28,323 bases of DNA from JAUHWL01 sp964416385. Lineage in GTDB: Bacteria > Bacteroidota > Bacteroidia > Flavobacteriales > Schleiferiaceae. Under the pieces are notes generated by a model that made no database searches, had not been told where the DNA came from, and saw only the letters and a list, made by a program, of their open reading frames with translations. The DNA is taken from positions 1 through 28,323 of the forward strand of contig CAYQDW010000029.1 of NCBI GenBank assembly GCA_964416385.1, given 5' to 3'. Both the position numbers and the translations under genes were made by a program. This document shows positions 23,240 through 28,323 of the stretch, in pieces. The stretch's first letter is position 1, and each line of letters begins with the position of its first letter.

Positions 23240-24745
23240 ATGACGACTGAGACAAATACCAGCACAACCCAAGCAAACCGCCAACAGTCAGGGTCAGTAA
23301 TCGCACTCAATCAAGGGGTACTTCCACCGCAAAGTATAGAAATAGAAGAAGCTGTATTAGGTGCACTTTTGATTGATCAAAGCGCCATTACCGATGTTAT
23401 TGATATCTTAAGTAAGGAGGCCTTCTACAAAGAAGAGCACAAGATGATATATGAGGCGATCTTTGAATTATTTAAAGAAAATAATCCCATTGATATCCTT
23501 ACTGTTAGCGCTAAACTTAGAGAAACAGGCACGCTAGAAAAGATTGGTGGCGATTATTTTTTAGCCCATTTAAGCCAGCGTGTTGCCTCATCTGCCCACG
23601 TAGAATATCACTCGCGCATAATTATCCAAAAGTTTATTCAGAGAGAACTCATTGGTATTTCTGCACGGATTATTGAAAAGGCTTATGATGAAACAACGGA
23701 TGTACTCGATTTACTTGATCAAGCTGAACAAGACCTTTTTGCTGTTGCACAAGGTAACCTAAAGCGTAAATACGAAACAGCAGAAACACTGATCCATCAA
23801 GCCATTAAGCGCATTGAAGAAATTGCCGGCAAAGAAGGTCTTAGTGGTGTGCCCTCAGGTTTTACAGCGGTAGATCGGGTTACTAGTGGTTGGCAACCCT
23901 CTGACCTTGTAATTATTGCTGCGCGACCAGGTATGGGTAAAACAGCATTTGTGCTCTCAATGGCCAGAAATATAGCCATAGACCACAATATGGCCGTAGC
24001 TATTTTCTCTTTAGAGATGAGTTCTGTACAGCTCATTACACGTATGATTGCCTCCGAAACCGGCCTCACATCAGAGAAGTTGAGGAAAGGCACACTTTCA
24101 CAAAGTGAATGGAATACCTTAACTAGCGGTGTAAAGAACTTAGAGCGCGCCAAATTATTTATTGACGATACGCCTGCACTAAGCATTTTTGACCTCCGTG
24201 CGAAGTGTAGAAGATTAGCCTCCAGTCATAATATCAATATAATCGTAATTGATTATCTCCAATTAATGACAGCAGGTAGTGATAAAAAGGGCTCTGGTAA
24301 TAGAGAGCAGGAAATCTCTATGATTTCGCGTTCATTAAAAAGTCTTGCAAAAGAATTAAATGTACCGGTAATTGCCCTTTCGCAGCTAAGCCGTGCGGTT
24401 GAAACAAGGGGCGGTAATAAACGTCCACAGCTTTCAGACTTACGAGAATCTGGCGCCATAGAACAAGATGCCGATATTGTATCGTTTATATACCGCCCAG
24501 AATACTATCAAATGCATGAGTGGGAGAACGGTGATTCTACAGCCAATAGTGCCGAACTTATAATTGCCAAACACAGAAATGGTAGTCTAGAAGATATACG
24601 CTTGCGTTTTGAAGGTAGCTTGGCGCGCTTCTCTGACGTTTCTGATATTGACAATATGGTTACGTTACAATCAAAAATGAATTATGATGGAGACACATCA
24701 CCTTACAGCAGCCTACCAGATCTGGATGAACAATCTCCATTTTAA
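23240..24745 (+). CDS. dnaB: Replicative DNA helicase DnaB
   Basis: A 501-residue hexameric 5'-3' helicase that unwinds DNA at the replication fork and binds primase. A short polar N-terminal extension (1-28) precedes the DnaB N-terminal domain, which begins PPQSIEIEEAVLGALL (29-44). The RecA-like C-terminal domain shows Walker A ARPGMGKTAF (228-237), IFSLEMSS (255-262), Walker B IIVIDYLQLM (334-343), and the LSQLSRAVETRGGNKRPQLS (380-399) and LRESGAIEQDAD (401-412) segments. There is no intein. The C-terminal tail is acidic and Ser/Asp-rich. The start is ATG at 23240. The next gene begins inside its last 20 bases, so the two are probably co-transcribed. Confidence 0.98.
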   Translation: MTTETNTSTTQANRQQSGSVIALNQGVLPPQSIEIEEAVLGALLIDQSAITDVIDILSKEAFYKEEHKMIYEAIFELFKENNPIDILTVSAKLRETGTLEKIGGDYFLAHLSQRVASSAHVEYHSRIIIQKFIQRELIGISARIIEKAYDETTDVLDLLDQAEQDLFAVAQGNLKRKYETAETLIHQAIKRIEEIAGKEGLSGVPSGFTAVDRVTSGWQPSDLVIIAARPGMGKTAFVLSMARNIAIDHNMAVAIFSLEMSSVQLITRMIASETGLTSEKLRKGTLSQSEWNTLTSGVKNLERAKLFIDDTPALSIFDLRAKCRRLASSHNINIIVIDYLQLMTAGSDKKGSGNREQEISMISRSLKSLAKELNVPVIALSQLSRAVETRGGNKRPQLSDLRESGAIEQDADIVSFIYRPEYYQMHEWENGDSTANSAELIIAKHRNGSLEDIRLRFEGSLARFSDVSDIDNMVTLQSKMNYDGDTSPYSSLPDLDEQSPF

Positions 24746-26006
24746 AAAGACTGTAGCGGCTTTTATATTATTCTTCAGCTTTTCGGTTGCACAAGGCAGT
24801 CAGCTCCTCATCCCGATGGATGCCGAATATCAAGAAAACCATCTAAAAAGTTATGGCATAGCCTATTGGGTTTTAGAGCAAAACGTGCCCATTTATTGGT
24901 TACTCAATTATAGAGGCGGAAGTTTTCTTATTCCGCACACAAAAGACGTTGAAAAAGAGTGTATAATCAGAGGTGTTAGTTATGAAATCATTGGCGAAAG
25001 TGAAGCAGCGAGCATCTTAGCAGAAATAGCCAGTCCTTCTAAAAATATGGAGGCTGTAAAGCTAGAGGTGGCCCCAAAGATCGCTGTTTATTCTCCTAAA
25101 ACATCACTCCCCTGGGATGATGCGGTAACTATGGTTCTAACCTATTCTGAAATACCTTATGATATTATTTATGATGAGGAAGTACTTCGTGGCGATTTAA
25201 AAGATTACAACTGGTTACACCTGCACCACGAGGACTTTACAGGTCAATATGGAAAATTTTATGCCGCCTACAGAGATGCCTCTTGGTATATCCAACAAAA
25301 AAGAGAATTTGAAGCTGACGCAAAAAGATTGGGATTTGATAAAGTATCAGAAGTTAAGTTGGCAGTAGCAAAAGAAGTAAGGAACTATGTTTTAGGCGGT
25401 GGTTTTTTATTTGCCATGTGTTCTGCTACGGATAGCTATGAAATAGCACTGGCCGCAGAAGATGTTGACATTTGTGAAAGTATGTTTGATGGAGATCCAG
25501 CTGATCCTGCAGCTCAAAATAAACTACAATTTAACAGGTCTCTGGCTTTTGAGAATTACAGTTTAATAGTTAATCCACTTCGCTATGAATATAGTAGCAT
25601 TGATGTTACTGAAAAGCACGTAACGGCTATTCGAGAAGAGAATGATTATTTTGAACTGTTTGAATTTTCTGCAAAATGGGATGTGATTCCTACCATGCTT
25701 TGTCAAAATCATACCAGATATATAAAGGGGTTTATGGGCCAGACAACCGCTTTTTTCAAAGATTATTTGAAACCTGGTGTAGTAGTATTGGGAGAACTAG
25801 AATCATTCAATGAAGCCCGTTATATACATGGTGAAGCTGGAAAAGGATTTTTTACATACTATGGCGGCCATGACCCAGAAGATTATAAGCATCAAGTTGG
25901 AGACCCGCCTACAGATTTAAATCTACATCCTAACTCACCTGGATATCGGTTAATCTTAAACAATATTCTTTTTCCTGCTGCGCGCAAAAAACCACAAAAA
26001 ACCTAA
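24726..26006 (+). CDS. Secreted protein overlapping dnaB, possible amidotransferase-like fold
   Basis: A 426-residue protein with a signal peptide: KK at residues 7-8, a hydrophobic core (10-22), and cleavage probable after VAQ or a few residues later. I cannot assign a function. From memory, similar proteins beside dnaB in flavobacteria are often auto-named asparagine synthetase B, but neither the N-terminal catalytic Cys nor the SGGxDS loop of AsnB is present. Visible features are NYRGGSFLIP (61-70), WLHLHHEDFTGQYGKFYAAY (163-182), GGGFLFAMCSATDSYE (224-239) and YYGGHDPED (378-386). Cys232 in a turn after a strand, and His382, recall a class I glutamine amidotransferase-like fold, which is inference. 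ATG at 24726 is chosen over an ATG at 24684 because the signal peptide starts there. It is convergent with the porin gene, overlapping by 4 bp. Confidence 0.82.
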   Translation: MNNLHFKKTVAAFILFFSFSVAQGSQLLIPMDAEYQENHLKSYGIAYWVLEQNVPIYWLLNYRGGSFLIPHTKDVEKECIIRGVSYEIIGESEAASILAEIASPSKNMEAVKLEVAPKIAVYSPKTSLPWDDAVTMVLTYSEIPYDIIYDEEVLRGDLKDYNWLHLHHEDFTGQYGKFYAAYRDASWYIQQKREFEADAKRLGFDKVSEVKLAVAKEVRNYVLGGGFLFAMCSATDSYEIALAAEDVDICESMFDGDPADPAAQNKLQFNRSLAFENYSLIVNPLRYEYSSIDVTEKHVTAIREENDYFELFEFSAKWDVIPTMLCQNHTRYIKGFMGQTTAFFKDYLKPGVVVLGELESFNEARYIHGEAGKGFFTYYGGHDPEDYKHQVGDPPTDLNLHPNSPGYRLILNNILFPAARKKPQKT

Positions 26007-27796
26007 TTAAAGAAGCGCCAAGTAGCACCTATACGTAAGGTAAAATCAGGTAGCGGATAGTAGGGAGCCGCGTAATAATTGTATTTAAACAATCCTTGAG
26101 AAATATTTTCTAATCGTAAGAAGCACGTAAATTCTTGTATTTTAAAGTTAAGCAAGAAATTGAAATACGGAAAATTGCCGATACGAATACCGTCTTGCAA
26201 ATACATCATGCTTGTTGCTGGCATATACGCTTCAGACTCGAAAGAAGAGAAGTATTCTAATTCTACACCCGCCTGTAAACGGGTTGCGTGATTAAAGAGG
26301 TCTCGTTCGAAATATAGAACTTCCCTTAAAATCCAACTTGGAGTTCTTATGATTCTTTCATTACTAACATACTGATAACGCAATCTACTATCAAGATAGA
26401 AGTTTGCCCCTAGTGAAAGGTTTCCACTTCCTTCTATGAACGCGTAGTTTATCGCATCCGCATGCTGTTTTGGCATTGCCAATTGATCCAGATAGACAAT
26501 GTTGCTAAGTCTTTCTAGACCAGCTTTAATGTTAAGCTTTTCGCGCTTATACGTTGTGTGTATGCCCGTTTTGCCAGCGGGAGCAAATGCATTGTTCCAA
26601 GCAAATGCATTGTTAAAGTATCGCTGATAAAAAAGTCCCGGATTAGTTTTATGGTTAAACAATGAGACCTTAAGTAGAGATTTATCTAAAAGAGAAAGGC
26701 CCGTCATTATTTCTACATCATAGGTTCCAGCAAACGAATTGGTTAATAATAATTCTCCCTTCGCCTCCCAAAACAATCTAGATCTCCTACCTGAATAAAA
26801 TGCCTTTAAGCCAAAATTATGAGCCTGCTGACGAGCGATTGCATTACCATATATATGTGAAAAATGCGTTATTCCTAAAGAAATTTTCTCTTCGTTTGAT
26901 TCTGTTAGCTGCTTTGATAACCAAGAAATACCAGTAAAACTTGAAACCATACCTAGACGAATAGAATCCCGGATTGGACTATCTTGAAATACAGAATTAG
27001 CAACAAAAGCACTATCTGAACTTAGAAACATGAAAGATTGATTGTTTATCTCGGCATCCATAAACAATACCAAATCCTTCTTTCCCAATTGTAAGAGCCG
27101 CAACTGTTGATCTATGCTGATACGCAATTGTCGTGCTATACTAGAAGAGCCCATTAACCGAACAGGTATCAATTCTCTATTGGTTAAGGTGTTTAACTGA
27201 AAATCCAAAGTGTCAATAATACCACCCCATTCAAGATTGCTTGATTTGTTCCACTGTAATCCCCCCTTTATTTTGTACGATTGATTTTTAGAATAATACG
27301 ATGACGACAGCAGAAGTTGATCGCTTCTATTTTCTTGATTGAAATAAAACCCTCTGCTATTAATTCTTTGAAAATCCACGTAAATATTGAGACGAGAGAT
27401 TGGATTTATGGTAAAATTCAGACCGAATAACTGTCCTTTATTATATCCTGTTAAAAGACGAATACCCCCATAAGGAACTTTAACATTATAAAAGGGCAAG
27501 CAGTTTCGACAAGAAAAGTTCTTAAAATAGCCATCTATACCGAGATGGGGCCTTAGTTGAGATAGAGTGATAAACGTTAAACTTCTACGAACATCACCTT
27601 GATTTCCTAAACTAATAAAACCAAAATCATCAATACCGTAATCTGTAAATAAATGATAAGAAGAAATTGAAAGAGTGGTATCGAAAAAATTGTTCTCGCC
27701 ACCTGCAATAAGGCCAACAACAGTTGAATCAAAGAGCGCCTGGCCGCTCAAAACAAGCGATTGCGATAAGAAAAAAAGGAGAACATATTTTTTCAT
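26003..27796 (-). CDS. Putative porin, outer membrane beta-barrel
   Basis: A 597-residue protein with a signal peptide (about 1-18, ending SLVLSGQ). The rest alternates aromatic and polar residues in many short strands, as in a transmembrane beta-barrel, and ends LRIGATWRFFN with an aromatic C-terminal strand. The NCLPFYNVKVPYGGIRLLTGYNKGQ segment, with Cys near 96 and 99, and the overall length match the Bacteroidota putative porin family (Porin_10). It probably forms an outer-membrane channel; the solute is unknown. ATG at 27796 is preferred, with a GTG directly before it at 27799. The gene begins 15 nt after the rRNA terminator, with only a TATTTTCG element between, so it depends on that element or on read-through. 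Confidence 0.85.
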   Translation of the reverse strand: MKKYVLLFFLSQSLVLSGQALFDSTVVGLIAGGENNFFDTTLSISSYHLFTDYGIDDFGFISLGNQGDVRRSLTFITLSQLRPHLGIDGYFKNFSCRNCLPFYNVKVPYGGIRLLTGYNKGQLFGLNFTINPISRLNIYVDFQRINSRGFYFNQENRSDQLLLSSSYYSKNQSYKIKGGLQWNKSSNLEWGGIIDTLDFQLNTLTNRELIPVRLMGSSSIARQLRISIDQQLRLLQLGKKDLVLFMDAEINNQSFMFLSSDSAFVANSVFQDSPIRDSIRLGMVSSFTGISWLSKQLTESNEEKISLGITHFSHIYGNAIARQQAHNFGLKAFYSGRRSRLFWEAKGELLLTNSFAGTYDVEIMTGLSLLDKSLLKVSLFNHKTNPGLFYQRYFNNAFAWNNAFAPAGKTGIHTTYKREKLNIKAGLERLSNIVYLDQLAMPKQHADAINYAFIEGSGNLSLGANFYLDSRLRYQYVSNERIIRTPSWILREVLYFERDLFNHATRLQAGVELEYFSSFESEAYMPATSMMYLQDGIRIGNFPYFNFLLNFKIQEFTCFLRLENISQGLFKYNYYAAPYYPLPDFTLRIGATWRFFN

Positions 27797-27804
27797 CACG
27801 TACC

Positions 27805-27812
27805 CGAAAATA
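27805..27812 (-). promoter_or_regulatory. Possible -7-like element TATTTTCG for porin gene
   Basis: On the minus strand TATTTTCG differs from TAnnTTTG at one base, resembles the TACTTTCG element at 8512, and ends 8 nt before the ATG at 27796. It overlaps the end of the rRNA terminator T-run, so it may be coincidental. Confidence 0.3.
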
Positions 27813-27843
27813 AAAAAGCCCCACCAATAATTGGCAGGGCTTT
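27811..27843 (-). terminator. Intrinsic terminator of the rRNA operon
   Basis: On the minus strand a stem formed by GCCCTGCCAA (complement of 27831-27840) and TTGGTGGGGC (complement of 27818-27827), with a central mismatch, is followed by six Ts. It lies just after the 5S 3' end and before the porin gene. Confidence 0.85.
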
Positions 27844-27849
27844 AGAAAA

Positions 27850-27958
27850 TTGGCAACGACATACTCTCCCAGGAAATCCTAGTACCATCTGCGCTGGTGA
27901 GCTTAACTACTCTGTTCGGAATGGGAAGAGGTGAACCTCACCGCTATAATCACCAAAG
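27850..27958 (-). rRNA. rrf: 5S ribosomal RNA
   Basis: About 109 nt on the minus strand. The 5' TTGGTGAT pairs with the 3' GTTGCCAA to form helix I. The conserved core CATTCCGAACAGAG, then AGTTAAG and GCGCAGATGGTACT, is typical 5S sequence. Ends are set by the helix and are good to a few bases. It lies downstream of 23S rRNA in the usual order. Confidence 0.95.
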
Positions 27959-28002
27959 GTTTTTAATACGATAACATATTGAGAAATAAATATATAAAGC
28001 CT

Positions 28003-28323
28003 CTGCCTTGAAAGCTACGGGTAATTAGTACTACTCGGCTTTGACGTTACCGCCTTTACACCTGTAGCCTATCAACGTCCTAATCTCGAACGACCCTTAA
28101 AAGAAATCTCATCTTGAGGTGGGCTTCGCACTTATATGCTTTCAGTGCTTATCCCATCCAGACATAGCTACCCTGCAATGCAGCTGGCGCCACAACAGGT
28201 ACACCAGAGGTCTGTCCAACCCGGTCCTCTCGTACTAAGGTCAGCTCCTCTCAAATTTCTAACGCCCACAACAGATAGAGACCGAACTGTCTCGCGACGT
28301 TCTGAACCCAGCTCGCGTGCCAC
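28003..28323 (-). rRNA. rrl: 23S ribosomal RNA, 3' end (partial)
   Basis: The last 320 or so bases of 23S rRNA on the minus strand; the rest lies beyond the window. The sarcin-ricin loop AGTACGAGAGGACC is the complement of 28223-28236. The upstream CTGGGTTCAGAACGTCGCGA (complement of 28296-28315) and the near-terminal GTAGTACTAAT are also typical. The exact 3' end is uncertain by about 20 bases. The 23S-5S spacer is short, about 45 bp, with no tRNA. Confidence 0.95.

Noticed and set aside
23797..24186. Minus-strand open frame of 129 codons opposite dnaB
   Set aside because: Antisense shadow of the helicase core.
24684..24725. Upstream ATG start for the gene after dnaB
   Set aside because: It would put 14 polar residues before the signal peptide; the ATG at 24726 gives a normal signal sequence.
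1..28323. Mobile elements, CRISPR arrays, tRNA genes, toxin-antitoxin or defence systems
   Set aside because: No transposase or integrase, no regularly spaced repeats, no tRNA-like folds and no defence-gene motifs were found on reading both strands.

Overview
The window looks like a chromosomal segment of a member of the Bacteroidota, most likely the order Flavobacteriales. The signs are a type IX secretion (T9SS) sorting domain, a Bacteroidota-type putative porin, many TAnnTTTG-like -7 promoter elements just upstream of genes, A-rich leaders without clear Shine-Dalgarno sites, several TTG/GTG starts, and an AccA and DnaB of the type found in that group. GC content is moderate by eye. No transposase, integrase, phage gene, CRISPR array or tRNA was seen. 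It is a mostly housekeeping region whose less familiar genes are concentrated in the first 10 kb.

Layout. 1-1816: the possible tail of an unidentified gene, a small membrane protein and a secreted protein of unknown function. 1933-4300 (minus): a ZIP-family metal transporter and a GHKL-like/GNAT fusion protein. 4408-6291 (plus): an M16 zinc peptidase followed 3 bp later by an O-methyltransferase. 6437-8443: a secreted T9SS cargo protein with its own strong terminator. 8534-9703: an NlpE/META lipoprotein, meeting mfd tail to tail with no space between them. 9704-14082 (minus): fbp then mfd, 2 bp apart. 14247-15872: pruA, divergent from fbp, with a strong terminator. 16088-16966: an LpxL-like acyltransferase, convergent with and overlapping rsmG. 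16963-18695 (minus): a membrane glycosyltransferase and rsmG, overlapping. 18872-22998 (plus): tgt, an LptF/LptG-type permease, an EamA transporter and accA; the first three overlap. 23240-26006: dnaB overlapped by a secreted protein of unclear function. 26003-27796 (minus): a putative porin. 27850-28323 (minus): 5S rRNA and the 3' end of 23S rRNA, cut by the window edge.

Functional themes are envelope biogenesis (LpxL-like acyltransferase, LptF/G-like permease, glycosyltransferase, porin, lipoprotein, T9SS cargo), translation and RNA modification (tgt, rsmG, rRNA), DNA replication and repair (dnaB, mfd), and central metabolism (fbp, pruA, accA). I did not find a convincing new multi-gene system. 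The best leads are: a Tgt without its zinc-site cysteines; three promoters so close to their start codons that the mRNAs may be nearly leaderless; a GHKL-GNAT fusion with a degenerate ATP-binding N-box; a secreted protein overlapping dnaB with a possible Cys/His pair; a cluster of DnaA-box-like sites upstream of dnaB; and a porin gene starting 15 nt after the rRNA operon terminator.
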